Shown here piece after piece: positions 25,201 to 39,000 of a stretch of 64,000 nt of DNA (its first letter is position 1; each line of letters begins with the position of its first letter). Location of the stretch: NCBI GenBank assembly GCA_963691705.1, contig OY829538.1, forward strand, positions 51,797,151-51,861,150, written 5' to 3'. Source of the DNA: Viola odorata. Its lineage: Eukaryota; Streptophyta; Magnoliopsida; Malpighiales; Violaceae. Below the pieces are notes generated by a model. That model was not told the DNA's origin. It made no database searches and saw nothing but the letters and a program-made list of their open reading frames with translations. The position numbers and the translations under genes were made by a program.

Positions 25201-27322
25201 AGACTGTACTTATTTACGAGGCGCGTGCAATCACACGCGCGCTCTGGTTTTGGTGGTCTGCACGAGAAAGAGGAGGCAAGTAGATACCACTTCCGTCAGC
25301 ATTCCGTTATTGCTTTAGTGGGACACTGGAGGAGTGGCCGGCAACGGCACGGCGCATTTCTCGTAACGCTTCTTGTGGGGAAACAATGTGTCGTCATATA
25401 TAATTGAATTTTAATTTTAATAATTTCCTTATTTCTTGTAACGCTTCTTGTGGGGAAACAATGTGTCTTATTATTTTTTTAAATATTTAATTCAAACGTG
25501 ATCTTAGCCTTGTATGACATTTTCTTGGTGAAGTATTGATTTGTGAGAAAATTAAATGGATCCCACCTGTAATAAGGAGAATGCTACGTGGCTACACTTT
25601 GATTCCTAATATGAAAAAGCTTTTAAATCCTTGAATGTTTCATTTCGTTGCTGAGATACGCAGGAAACGCATATCATCTCGCGAGATATTGAATTACATT
25701 CTCTTTCTTTCTTCCTTTGTGTGAACAAATGTTTTTTTTTAGCAAATATCTTAATATCTAAATAAATATATTTATGAACACAAATAAAAATTATTAATAT
25801 TATCGATAAAATACGTAGGAATGTGAGGATTAGAATTACATTACTGCTTAATTTTTGATAGAGCACTCTAGTGAATTTTTCCACTATTTGAATATTCGTA
25901 AAAGTATACTAGATATGTCCCACATGAAAGAATTTTTTTCATAAATTTTTTATTATTTGAGAAATATTTTGGCCAAAATTAATTAACTAATTTTTTTGTG
26001 TTTCATGTAAATTCACTCTGACTACAAAAGTTATGATAAATTACAGGCGACATGATCTACCACATAAAATAGGAATTGCACGAACACTGACACGATATAT
26101 CTATTATGTATATTTATACATATTCTATAAAAAAGTTAGTTTCAACTATATCTCTAAACTATGAACCATTAATACAGATAAGAAACATGGACACGATACG
26201 ATAAGATACTTTGATACTAAATTTTTTAAAATTTAGAATACGATATGCCAACGAATAAATAAATTTTTAAATATTATTTACAAAATATAAATAATATTAT
26301 AGAAATTATAATATGAATAAAATAATTTCATTATTAATAAAAATAAAAAGAACAAAATTATTTGTAAACTATCATCGTAGCTATTTAATTCCTTTAAAAT
26401 AAAAATTCACTTCCTCACAATTTAAAATCTCATAAAACTCTTCATAATAATAGTCAAGAATTATATAAATTAAAGTAATAATAAAATATTATAACAATAT
26501 ATTATTAATAGTTAATAATCAAAAACTAACTTCAACTCGTGGTTTAAAACGTACATATTCATTAAGTTTACATAAAATGGATATAAAAAATTACAAACAT
26601 ATTTATTTTTAATTTTTTTTGTTACCTAAATATTAAAACCATGTGAATAGTAATTACAAATTTACATTTTAAAATATAGATATAATAACAATAACTCTTC
26701 AAATTTCAAATTGAAGAAAAATAAAAACATAAAAAAATTGTAGTCAAAGTATCCTCAAAGTGTCCAAGACTTATCTGCACGTATTTACTATGTGTCCCCA
26801 AAATATACAAAACATATCCGATCTATATTTCATTTTTTAATACTATTCTCAAGTATCCCAACGTATCGATTTTCGATTACTTGCCACATAGGGATACGGA
26901 GGCCAAATTAAAAAAAATGTGCTTCATAGTTTCTAAGTAAGTAGAATTGAAACATTAAATTTTAATTAAATTTAGTTTTATAAATTATTTCTACATTTAT
27001 AATTTACACTAAAAATTTATGTGTTAGTGACATCAATAATTGATGAGGATTGTGACAAAATAAATTGAATACGGAAAATGATAAGTTCGAGATGTATGGG
27101 TGTCCATCGTATGTGAGTGTCGGAGTTAAAAAATTGAAGTGTTTGTGTTTATTAGGTTACGCTACAACTATTTTTTGACAAATGTTTATTTTAACAACCT
27201 GATAATTTTTTTGCTAACATTTGCATAATAACGAGGGACCTGTTCAATTTCTGAGGGAAGAACATGTTCAAATTCTCATCAGTTTCTCATATTAATATAG
27301 TGGGAGATTTAGTGGGTAAAAG
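25201..27322. other. Intergenic region
   Basis: No gene seen. A 43-bp word including TTTCTTGTAACGCTTCTTGTGGGGAAACAATGTGTC-like sequence is almost repeated at about 25358 and 25434. The stretch 26090-27140 contains GACACGATA and GTGTCC words at both ends and may be a decayed repeat, but its limits are not clear. Confidence 0.4.
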
Positions 27323-28166
27323 TAAAAGTGTCAAAATGGGTCTTATTCGTTGAATCGATTCGTACCCGACTCATTTTAAATGAGTAAAGATCTAATTTTT
27401 TATCCATTTAAAATTAGAGTCAGACTGACCTTACTCATTAATAAAATGGTCGACCTTGGAAAAATATTCTAACATACCTAACACACTACCATTGCAACAA
27501 ACCAATGCACCAATAACACTTTCATGTCATTATGATTTAATATATACTAAACTTTAATCGATACCACTGTTGTCATCCAATATATATACCAAAGCAGATT
27601 AATTCATACCACTGCACTGGTCACCCATTGGTAAATGGTTTGATCCTATAATATTATAAAATATATTTTTTTAATAATCATAAAAATATCCAAAAATTCT
27701 AAAAAATTCTAAAAATTATTATAAACAATGAAACTTCAGGAAAAAATATAAAAAAACTGAAAAATTATAAAAAAATCTAAAAGATATAACTAATTAAAAA
27801 ATTTTGATTTTTTTATAATTTTATAAGTTATTACATTTTTAATTTTTTTTAATTTTATTATGTTTTTTCTGATTTTTAATATATTTATAATTTTTATACT
27901 TTTATCATTTTTGCTTTTATTATATTTTTATGATTTTTTATATTTTCTGAATTTTTTATAATTTTTTCTATCCTTTATTTTCTTATTATATTCTTCAAAA
28001 TGACGTCATTTTAACATCTAAACGGCATAATTTTGGTTAAAATGGTCAAACAGATCGTTTTAGGTGGATTATTCAATTAGACAGATCAAATTGGGTCGAC
28101 CTTTTAATTTAAAGGGTTACTTTTAAACGAATCGATCGACCCATTTAACCCGTTCTGTCACCCCTA
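27323..28166. mobile_element. hAT-like MITE, decayed
   Basis: The left end TAAAAGTGTCAAAATGGGTC and the complement of the right end, TAGGGGTGACAGAACGGGTT, are related and match the common plant hAT-type end TAGGGGTGNCAAAA. Both ends run on to GAATCGATTCG-like sequence. Flanking 8-mers GGTAAAAG and AATAAGAG agree at 5 of 8 bases, and all three differences are G/A transitions. The interior is AT-rich and non-coding. Confidence 0.45.
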
Positions 28167-28272
28167 AATAAGAGTGGAAAGCGACTCTTGGTTTGCCACA
28201 CTGCACAAACGCTTCAGTTTTTTTTATTATTTAAAAAAAAATCAGCTCAATTTAGGCTTGGATTTGCTCTTA

Positions 28273-29569
28273 GTGCCTGTTTGGCCCCTGGGTTGGGTTG
28301 GGAAAATCACTTTTCCAACCCAAAAGCAGTTAAAAAGTGTTTGGTAAATTTAACTTTTTGATAATCACTTCTCCAAAACCTTAGAAATTGTCAGTTTTGA
28401 AGAAGCTTCAAATCCTTGCTTTCCCAAAACCATGGGTTTCAAGAGAAACACGCGAAGCAGATTTTACTGTTGAGAGTTTAATGAAACTCTCAAAAACCCA
28501 ATTTTACCCTCTTCGTTGCAGCCGTTCCTTCTTCTTCCCTCACGCATTCGTTCCTTCTTCGGCCATTTCTGTGCCTGTTCGTTGCAGTCGTTCCTTCTTC
28601 TTCTTCTTGTTTTTTTGTTTGGTGATATGGGTTTGTCTATTTATATGTATTGGATGCTTTTGATTTGTTGGATTGCTGCTGTATTGAGCATGGAAGCTTC
28701 AGTGCTGGATTTGATTGGCTTTGGATCTGGAAATGGTTTTGCAGGAAAAGGAAAAGAGATGGGAAAAGAGATGAAGATTTGATTGGCTTTGGATCTGGAA
28801 ATGGTTTTGCAGGAAAGGGAAAAGAGATGGGAAAAGAGATGAAGATTTGATTGGCTTTGGATCTGGAAATGGTTTTACAGGAAAGGGAAAAGAGATGAAG
28901 AAGATGGCTAAATTGATTAAAAACATGGCCGTTGGATCGGTCTTGCCAAAAAGGTAAGATGATCCAACGGTGAGGATGAAAGTGGGAAGGAAAAAAGACT
29001 ATAATTATTTAATTAGTTCGAGTTATTGGTACGAGAAGTCTCGCTAAAAATAAATAAAAATCCGAACGGAAAATACCGAAAGGATTAATAAAAAAAAGTG
29101 TTGTTGGAACAAAATTGTAGCATAATTTTTTATTATAAATAAAATATTAATTATTTGTTTACAGAATATCTATATAGAGTTTGCAAAAATTTTAATATAA
29201 TGCTTTAAACCATGATATTAATAACTTATATTTTTTATGGTATTAATAAGTTTAATTTAATTTATGATATTAAATAAATATTAGGTGGTAGATGTTAGAT
29301 TATAAATAAATTGATTAAAAACATATATAAAGATACTAAAAAAATTAATTCTAACACTTGAAATGAATTATACCCTTTATAGTCATTTTACATACCAACC
29401 ATAGTTTTAACCGCAGTTTTTACCAAACACCATAAACAGCTTCTAATATCTCACAGCACTTTTAAAAAAATGTTACCAAACAGCATACTGATTTTTACAG
29501 AAGTGATTTTCATACAGCACTTATCTAAAAAGCTCTACTCCAACCCAAACCTGGGGGCCAAACAGGCCC
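28273..29569. mobile_element. PIF/Harbinger-like non-autonomous element
   Basis: The ends GTGCCTGTTTGGCCCC and (complement of right) GGGCCTGTTTGGCCCC form terminal inverted repeats of the GGGCCTGTTTGG type. The 3-bp duplication TTA flanks both sides (28270-28272, 29570-29572), as expected for Harbinger. Both subterminal regions carry CAACCCAA/TTGGGTTGG and words such as AGTGTTTGGTAA. The 1,297-bp interior has a GC-richer part (28500-28930) with a 68-bp tandem repeat but no transposase. Confidence 0.7.
28708..28900. repeat. 68-bp minisatellite, about 2.8 copies
   Basis: Units start at 28708, 28776 and 28844 with GATTTGATTGGCTTTGGATC and include TTTTGCAGGAAA and GGGAAAAGAGATGAA. The first two units are nearly identical and the third is cut short. 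Because 68 is not a multiple of three the apparent ORFs across it change frame each unit, so they are not proteins. Confidence 0.9.
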
Positions 29570-29572
29570 TTA

Positions 29573-30393
29573 GAGGGTGGCTACAACTGTTCAGTAGCCA
29601 CCCGGGTGGCTGCCAAGCATTCTCCCTTGTAATAAATGCAGTTTCACCATTGTTAATGACTCATTTAGTCTTTGTATTCGACGTTTTATAATTATTACCG
29701 CCTATACTGAAAATCATATTAATTTGACCCTTACTGATCATTTTATTTTCATTTTCTCGTATGAACTGAGTCATCAATTAATTCGAATAACATGATTATT
29801 CTATATTTTTTATGTTGATGTGGCACTACCATGTCATAAAATATTTAAAAATAAAAAATATATAAAAATGAAGAATAAATATTAAAAATTATAAAAAATT
29901 GCATTTTAAAAAAATCAGATATATATTTTTTAAATTAGGAGAAATTTTTAAAAATTGTCAAAAAATTTAAAAAATTAAAAATTGAATAAAGGTTTAAAAT
30001 CATACAAAAAATATTTAAAGAAAATGAATAAAAATTAGTTTTAATAAGTCGGGGCAGGTTATGCAATAGTGTGGGCTTTATGGTTAGAATGAAACTCGAT
30101 TATTTTTTATCAACATGTGTTCACTACGGTTAGAGTTCATCGTTGATACCTGTCATTTATGTACACTTAGCTAAAAGTACTCAATCCTTCATTCCCTTAT
30201 ACTATTGGTGACCTTGGGCGTGATTTCAATTGGCTGTCAACTTAACATTCGAGACCATCCATTGACCCTAAATAATTTATTTTTTATTATATTTTTTGGA
30301 TTTTTGTGGGTGCTATGCTGGATTTTAGTATCCCTTTGAAAGGGGTTACGTCTCCTTAAGTTTTATCTTTTGAGGTCGAACTTAGTTAGCTAG
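29573..30393. other. Intergenic region
   Basis: AT-rich sequence without a supportable gene. Some words (AAAAATTATAAAAAATTG) resemble the interiors of the MULE-type elements but no termini were found. Confidence 0.5.
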
Positions 30394-30401
30394 GGAGCGG
30401 C

Positions 30402-31401
30402 TAGGGCTGTTCAACGGTTTCTAACAACCGAAAAATTAAAATTCCGAAACTGAAATTTCGCTTGTTTGGTTTCGATTTTTTTGGTTTTGGATAGTCAAAA
30501 ATCGAAATTTAATACAGTTCGGTTTCGGTTGTTGATAAGCGAAAGTTCGGTTAACCGAACTAACCGAACTTTTAGTGTTGGTATATAAGGAATATTTTTT
30601 ACTAAATTGCCATTCCTAACATCCCCAATCCATTCCCGACCCTCATCTCGTTTCTCACTCTCTCACTCTCCCATCTCTCTCTCGCCCGACTTGCCTCCTC
30701 CACCACCCACCGCCCACCGCCTCCTCCACCACCACCACCCATCAACCGCCTCCTCTCTCCCTCTCGCTCAGTCCGTCGATCTGCTCCTCTCTCACGCCGC
30801 TTCTCTTTCACCCACCGTCGCTCCTCCTAACGCCGGTCACTCCTCTCAGATCTGCGCTTTCCTTCTCTTTTTCTTCTGTTCTTCCTTTCTTTTCTTTTTT
30901 TCTTTTTTTTTGGGTTTGAGGTTTGATGGATTTGGTTTGGGTGTGTGATGGAGGATGTCCGGCGGTGATGGATCGGTTTGGGTATGTCACCGGAGATGGT
31001 GAGTTTGATGGGTTTTTGGTTCGGGTTTGCTAGAGGAATGGTCTTGATTGATTTTTTTAGTAGAGATGGATTTTTGATTTAATTTGGCAGGATGCTTTTA
31101 GATTTTTTGGTAGAGTTGGTTTTTTGATTTAATTGGTAGAGGATTCTAATTTGGATTTGACAGGGAGGATTGATTTGGTAGTGAGGATTAAATTGATTTG
31201 GCAGTGAGGTAAATTGAGATTTTAAAATTTCAGTTTTTTCGGTTAAACTGAAAAATCAAACCGAAATAATTTCGGTTTCGGAATTTCGGTTCCTATAAAG
31301 TTCGGTTCGGTTTCGGTTTTCATTTTTAGGGAATTCGGTTAACCGAAATTCGAAAATTTGGATTTTGGTTTCTGTTTTTGGTTAACCGATGAACAAGCCT
31401 A
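30402..31401. mobile_element. hAT-type non-autonomous element, 1,000 bp
   Basis: The left end TAGGGCTGTTCAACGGTT and the complement of the right end TAGGCTTGTTCATCGGTT are terminal inverted repeats. The 8-bp flanks GGAGCGGC (30394-30401) and GGAGTGGC (31402-31409) differ by one C/T change at a CpG, as expected of an ageing hAT target duplication. Subterminal regions are rich in GGTTCGGTT/AACCGAA words. The interior (30610-30880) is a CT-rich, proline-coding stretch that looks like a captured plant 5' leader or first exon. The ORFs there have no recognisable domain. Confidence 0.75.
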
Positions 31402-31669
31402 GGAGTGGCTTATGCTCCCCCTACTTCTTGCCTGTTTAAAGATCGGTAGTAGGTAGCTTCGCCTACTACTTGTGGGCTTAATTATTGAATTTTGGATTAT
31501 AAAAAAAAAGTCTGAGGTAGGTTAATGGATGTGTGAATACCTTTTACCCATATCATGTTACAAAGTCATTAGATTAAAAAAACCAAGGTTGACTTTTTTT
31601 TTTTTTTATCAACTTGAAAGATGTGACGGGTCTGGATCCGAAACCTAGTATAATTTGATGTGATAAGCA
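31402..31669. other. Spacer
   Basis: Short AT-rich spacer between two DNA-transposon-like repeats; nothing further seen. Confidence 0.5.
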
Positions 31670-32716
31670 AGATTGTAAGAACTAAACCGAGCTCAGAACC
31701 AGTGAAGTGAGATGTTCATAGTTTTAAGGTCCAACTGGAGTCGGACCGTGGTTAGATCGAAATTTTGGAAAATTACAAATCGAAAAAACCGGGACTATAA
31801 TATAGTGTGTTTTTAATTTTATACAATATAATATACAAATAAATAATTCATGCAAATGAAAATAATCAAAATACTTCTACTAAAATGTATCAAAATACTC
31901 ATACAAAAAAGTTATATCTCATATAACATTTTAGATATTATTAAAAAAACTAAAATATAAGTTATTGAATAATTTATTATTAAATAGCAAAAATGGATGA
32001 AAAAGAACTTCATTCAATTTAATTAAGTTTATTAATTTTCAGATTATAAAAAAAATTATATATGAAGTCTAGAATGATAATGTTATGACATACTTTAAAA
32101 TTAATTTCATGATTTTAAATTAAATGTATATTAAAGTTTTAAATTGATAAAATATATTAAATATGTAAGAAAATACGGATTATATCCATAAATAAATACT
32201 AGCTCATTAATTGCCTAAACTTAAATACTACAATAAATATTAATTGTAAATCAATTAAATTAATATATATTTGACTGTTTTGAGATTTTGAATTTTTAAT
32301 GTTAATTAATTTTATCTATGCATAGAAAGTTTAAAAATCTATTTTCTTAATATGCATTAATTGTACATTGAATTAAAAGTTGATATATAAATGTTAATTT
32401 ATATGAAAAAAATGAGTATCTAAAAAAAATGATTAATATAGATCTAAATTATTGTAGAAAAAGCAAAATGTTGAATTTAAGTAAAAAAATCTCAAAATTT
32501 TAGTTAAATAGTTGAATCAAAATTGAAAAAAGAAGAAGAGAGAGAAATGCCGGAACTGGTTCTGAGTTAACGGTTCATGGTCCGAGCGGACCGGTCCACG
32601 GTTTTTTTTGGCATGAAATGAATAATAATGTTTTTAGGGGTTGTAAAAACCGGATCTATAACCGAGTCAAAAAAATTCTGGCCGGACCGATCAGTCCGGT
32701 TCGGTTCTTACAACCA
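31670..32716. repeat. Probable TIR element (TTGTAAGAACC ends), decayed
   Basis: The left end reads TTGTAAGAACTAAACCGAGC and the complement of the right end TTGTAAGAACCGAACCGG. Inside both ends are GGTCCGA/TCGGACC-type words. The middle is very AT-rich and non-coding. No flanking duplication could be assigned, so the superfamily is unknown. It ends about 315 bp before the AP-3 beta start codon. Confidence 0.4.
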
Positions 32717-33031
32717 TGGTGATAACTGATGAGTTTGGTTTAAATATATAGCTTTGTTTACCAACGGGTTGGGCCGGGACCCAACCCGACAGGTCTGAAG
32801 GGATGTGGCCCTAAACCCGAACCGGGACCCGAATTGCCACTGAAAGGTAAAAAATGTGTTTTAATTTTTAAACCGTTAAAAAGCGATTGTAGTAGTAATA
32901 CTGTTGAACTTCCGTCGTACAAAGTCCAAACACGCCTTCACCTCCGCCTCCTACACTGCTTTCTTCTTTTGCAAACTCCATTAGAACCATTCTATCTCAA
33001 TGATCTAAAGTAGGAAGAAGAAGAAAGGGAA

Positions 33032-36000
33032 ATGTTTCCTCAATTCGGCGCCACAGCTGAGACACTGTCGAAGGCATCCACCCTCATGTTCCGCATCGGC
33101 ACCGACGCTCACTTGTACGACGATCCTGAGGACGTGAACATCGCCCCTTTGCTCGACAGCAAATTCGACTCCGAAAAGTGCGAAGCCCTCAAGCGCCTCC
33201 TCGCCCTCATCGCCCAAGGCTTTGACGTCTCCAATTTCTTCCCTCAGGTCCATTTCCTCCTCCCTCACAACCTCTTCGTTTCGTTCTTTCTCTCCTCGTA
33301 AATCACTGGCACGCAAGATGTGACTAATTTCATCTGTAACTGAAAATGCTATAGCTAAACATACTTGCTACAGTGAAATATAAACTAGTACGTGTGAAAC
33401 TAATTATGCATTTTGATTACAGGTTGTTAAAAATGTGGCTTCGCAGTCATCGGAGGTGAAGAAGTTGGTTTACTTGTACCTGCTCCACTATGCTGAAAAG
33501 TATGCAATTGCAAATGATTTCATTTAATTTTCAGTGCATCCTTTTGGTGGTACTTATATCTATCTTTGTTATCTAGGCGGCCGAATGAAGCATTGCTGTC
33601 AATTAATTCCTTTCAGAAGGATCTAGGGGATTCAAATGCATTGGTGAGAGCATGTGCGCTGCGAACTATGGCAGGAATTCGTCTGCTTGTCATTGCACCT
33701 CTTGTTCTAGTGGCTGTTTGCAAATGTGCCAAAGATCCATCTGTTTATGTCAGGAAATGTGCAGCAAATGCACTTCCTAAACTACATGATTTGCGCATGG
33801 AGGAAAATTCATCCACAATTGAAGAGGTCAGGTTGAATGATTTTGGGATTCCCATCTCTAATAATCATTTACGGGTTCTTGGAAAATGAATTCATAGTTT
33901 TGTATTTTATGCAGACTATTGGTATATTGTTGAGTGATAATTCTCCTGGAGTAGTTGGCGCGGCTGCAGCCGCATTTAATGCTGTTTGTCCAAATAATTA
34001 TTCGTTGATAGGAAGAAGCTATAGAAGGCTGTGTGAGATTCTACCGGATGTGGAAGAGTGGGGTCAGATTCTGTTGACTGGCATACTCCTACGTTATGCA
34101 ATAGCAAGGCATGGGTTGGTGAAAGAATCCTTACTTTTCTCTTTACATAGCACAGCAAGTTCGCTTTCTGAGAAAGACGAATCAGATGATGGCTTTGTGC
34201 TAGAAAAAACTGTTGACTCTAATCTGAAATTTGATTCCAATTTGGCAAGAATGATTTCTAGATGTTATATTGAAAGGCCACATGAATACTTGTCAAGGTT
34301 AAGTTACACTGATAGGATCTCTTCTGAATTTGATGAAGCAAAATTCACATCAGCAAAAGGTAACAATGACGTGAAGATCCTACTTCAATGTACTTCTCCA
34401 TTGTTGTGGAGCAACAATAGTGCAGTGGTACTAGCAGCAGCTGGTGTACATTGGATCATGGCTCCAAGGGAGGAAGTGAGAAAAATTGTTAAACCACTTT
34501 TGTTTTTGCTGAGGTCATCTAGCACTTCAAAATACGTGGTAATTTCTATTTCCTGGATAACCTCTCGTTTTCCTTTTTACTTGAGGAGCACCTTGATCTA
34601 TCTGTTTAATTCACTTGTGATATTGGTGCTGTTATATTGACTATCTCTTGGCATTTCTATCTAATTATTTGGAGTACAGGTGTCTTCTTGTTTTTTATTT
34701 TTTATCCAATAAAGTACTGTAGTTTGTCATCATTTAATCTCAAGATGGTTGGGGTGTAGTTGTATCTGGAAGGTGAGTGACTACTGATAAGGAGCTATGC
34801 TATTCTCAAGGTGCAATCCGTGATATTAAGTTAATTAGGTCGATTAAAAAGGAGCATGTACAATTTTTGGCACTGGAAAATGAGAATGTAGAAAGGAGCT
34901 TTCATAGTCGCTAGGTACAACTTGTTGAAGTGAGTCGATTAGGTCAATGTCTAACTTTTGGTGTGGAAAATGAGATTCATTAGAAAGGAATTCGAAACTT
35001 TGCCAGTAGTAATGGAAAGTCAAATACAAATATTCAAGTCTAGGTTGGAGCTTCTGAAATTCTGCACTATTTGTTTTTTTGTGTGGGAGCTGGTATGATC
35101 TATGTGGACATTAACTAATATACATTTGCTAAATTGATATACTCGCAATGTGATTTCTATCTTAGCATTCCAACGCTCATCAGTTGATTAAGAAAAGGAT
35201 ATATTCACATGCATAGACATTTCCAGTCCTCTCCTGGTTGATTTTTTTATTTTATTTTATTTGAAAGGCCTATTCTAACTGATTCAATTCTTTGCTTTAA
35301 TATCTATATCAGCTAATCTTGCTCATATTTTTTTTAAAGTTTCTCTTGTTGGTTCATCTATACTGCTAATATCTGGTTGGATACCATGCCACCCTACCAC
35401 ATAGATGATCTGATGCATTTTCATCTGAAATTGTAGAAGTCAATACTCCTCAAATCATAAACTATTCTTTGTTGGTACGGTTTGAACTGTGCATGAATTG
35501 CATATATCTACAGAGTTCAAAGTGGGAACTGTTAAGTGTATGCTGAAGTTTCAGCATTAACTTGTAGTGATGTAAGGATTTTTTATCTGATTTTACTTTG
35601 CAGGTTCTTTGCAACATTCAAGTTTTTGCTAAGGCAATGCCTTCTCTCTTTGCTCCATACTTTGAAGATCTCTTCGTAGTCTCTTCAGATTCTTATCAAA
35701 TAAAAGCTCTGAAGCTTGAGATTCTTTGCACTATTGCTACAGAGTCGTCAATTTCATCTATCTTCAGCGAATTTCAGGTATTTTCATTAACCCTAAACAC
35801 ACACATCAGATAATGTTGTCAGAAAATTTGGACTAGTTGGTCAGTTGGCTTATGGAATTAATAATTTAACATGACTGTGATAGCGGTGCAGGCTGGCAAT
35901 AGCATGATCTTTTCATTTTTCTGGTTGTGTTGGAATAACCAATATTTTCAATTAAACCCCTCAATTCCTGATCAGTTGACTAAGTCCAATTGCCCAACTT

Positions 36001-39000
36001 GGGCAGAATTGGTTTAATTGAGCAAACATAAAATTGGAATTGACCCAATTGGAAATCAAGGAGCTTAATTGTAAATTGGAGGCAATCTAGTAGTGAAAAA
36101 TACTTTTCTTTCTTGTGATTATGACCAAATACAAATTCAGAATGTTGTTTGCATTTGCCCAATGTTCATTTCTAATGTAGCTCTAAAATGAGAGTTGAAG
36201 TGATGCGATGCAATGCCATTGATTAAGTTTTCAGTCTTACCACTCGGTAGAGAAGCATAACAATCACGCGTCAAACTTTTTTTATGCATTTGCTGCAAAA
36301 ATGAATTTGTTGGTATATCAACCCTGAGATTTGATAATTTTTTTCATTTTTGAGTCTCAACACCTTGTCATTTCTTAGTCACTGACTGTGAAATGTATCT
36401 TACGTCAGCTTTGAAGCTGGATTACTGGCTCTGTAATCTACATGAAAGCGTTATGCCGTAGTGTGTTGTCACTTGAGCTTTTCTATTTCTAACATCAAAA
36501 AATTATTTTGACGTTTACTTTCATTTCAATTCTTTAAATGTGAGGTGTATCATTGTGCAATTGAAATGCATTAGTTGATGCTTATACTTTTAGTTTGTTG
36601 TTAGGATTATATTAGAGATCCGGACCGGAGATTTTCAGCTGACACTATTGCTGCAGTTGGTTTGTGCGCACAACAACTTCCCAGAATGGCTAACACATGC
36701 TTGGAAGGACTGTTGTCTCTGAGTAGGCAACGTATGTTTTCTTGCTACACGTAAAGTAATATTATGAAGTTTGCACCCAAAAGAAAAGTAATGTTATGAA
36801 GTAAAAGAATTAAAAACAAAAATCTATTTCTTGAATTCTGAAATGACATCATGTGCATGTTGCAGAATTGTTGATCAGTGACATTGGGTCTGTCGATGGA
36901 GAAGCAGGTGTTTTAGTTCAAGCAATAATGTCAATTAAGTCAATTGTAATGGGAGATCCTCTCAGCTATGAAAAGGTGCACTTCTTTTTTCCCATCTGTT
37001 GTTAAGTAGTTGTACTTTCCTCTGTTTATTTTAGCCAGAATATTGTGTAGAGCAAAGACAAGCAACATTAGTGCAAAAGAAATCCAAGCTACATTATTTA
37101 TATGTTTAGTTGGGGAAGGCCAGAGGGGGATTGTTTACTTAGCATCTGTAATGTCAGATCCACTGCTTACAATAGAGAATTTACCATGGGCCAAGACAAC
37201 TGATGTGCACTGAAAGTGTGTCGGCTCCCTTTGGCAGCCACTGATATAAGTTGGTTTTATTTTAGTTTAGTTTTTACAATTTGTCTCAAAGAAAATCACA
37301 AACCAATTAAAAGTTGTTTGGTTAAGATCACTTTTTCCTTATTAAATTAAATGTGAAAATTTACCCTTAAAGTCCTGATTTTCTCTCAAAATTTTGGTGA
37401 CCAAGAAAATATGAAGGGAAAACTTTTAACTGTCTTAATTAATTTATAGATTTGATATTTTTAATCCAATTCAATTCATTAAGCATTTATAAAACACTCT
37501 TAGAATGCTAATAAGCATTTGAAAAAATTATAGTTCTGATTTTGCCAAATGACCTGAAATATCAATGTGGGATCCAGTAGATAGTGGAGCTGTGCCAAAC
37601 ACTGACATCCTTTCTTATGAAGTTTTCTCGTCAAGTTAATGAGATCATGGAAGAGTGTGCTTACCTATCCACCCCGCTCTTTACTAGAATAAGTTGACAT
37701 TCTCGCTTATTGAAATTGAAAATATATATAAAAGTAGGAACGGGGGGTGAAACTTTTGAGTTTGCCATTCTACCCTTAATGAGATGGCTATTTTGGTCTT
37801 ATAAAGAAATTGATGTTTTTCTTTTTATTTCGCAGAAGTTTCGGCTGTTTTTTTTTTAAAATTTCAGAATGAACTTTCCTTTTCAGATAAGTTTTTGGCT
37901 GAATAATTTGTTATTTTTCGGGCTCTCGACTCTTATACCAACAACAAAATCATCACTGGTTTTATGATAACCCGAGCTTCCTAGCTAAAAAGTACCATTA
38001 TGTGATTGTTTTTTCTTTTGTTCTGTGTCATCAGTAGTGTCACTAAACATTAACTGAAATTTCTTATTTCTTCTTCTAATACAACACTAGTAATTATATA
38101 TATTATTTTACAAGGAATTTTATTTAGAAGTACTGACCCAAGTTGATAGTGTTTTGATTTATGAAAATAATCTAATCTTCATTACTTGGTATGAAGCAAG
38201 ATAACAATGCTACAGGGGTTTTACTTGAGGAAAGAAACCTTGGTGGCGATTTAATTCATGTAATTTAGTATTAGGTTGGTTTAAAGAAGACTCAGTTTGT
38301 CTATATTTCACATCTCTTGCACGTCTAAAGGAGCTAGCGTATACATGTGTGGATGCGCTGCAAGTGTAAATGAACTAATGTACACATGTGAGTTAAAATT
38401 GATGTAGGAAGAAAAGTAGTGTGTATTCGGAAATGGGAAATAAATGATCATGTTAAAACCAGTGGAAACTAGAGTTGTTTGCATATGGAAACAAAAATGC
38501 TGACATTTAGTTTGAACAAAAGAGAGCTGTGAGGAATTTTTGATCAGAATAAAGGTCTTAGGTGTTATGCATTATATAAACCTGTGTTTTCTTTCTGAAT
38601 TATTGTCAACACTTTTCTTCAAGGGTTTATACATCTGCATTTGATAAGTGGCTTTCCTATTTTTTATTTTTTGTTGAAGGTTGTTATTCAGCTGGTCCGT
38701 TGTCTGGATTCAATCAAGGTGCCTGCTGCCCGTGCAATAATAGTTTGGATGATGGGGGAATATAGGAACTTAGGTGAGATAATCCCAAGGATGCTTGTGA
38801 CTGTACTGAAGTATCTAGCTTGGAGCTTTACTTCAGAAGCACTGGAAACAAAATTTCAAATTCTTAATACTACTGTTAAGGTAAGTGAAGTTTGTGGGTA
38901 CTTTTTTAGAATATATTTGAAACTTATTGTCTGATAGTGCCCATTTTAAATAATGGTTAAATTATAACTGTCTTCATAGTTTAGTCAATTTTTCACTATG

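Noticed and set aside
28388..28926. Several overlapping frames on both strands
   Set aside because: They run through a 68-bp tandem repeat whose length is not a multiple of three, so each unit is in another frame.
30602..30990. Proline-, Arg/Glu- and Gly-rich frames
   Set aside because: CT-rich stretch of a hAT element gives biased frames on both strands; no domain is seen.
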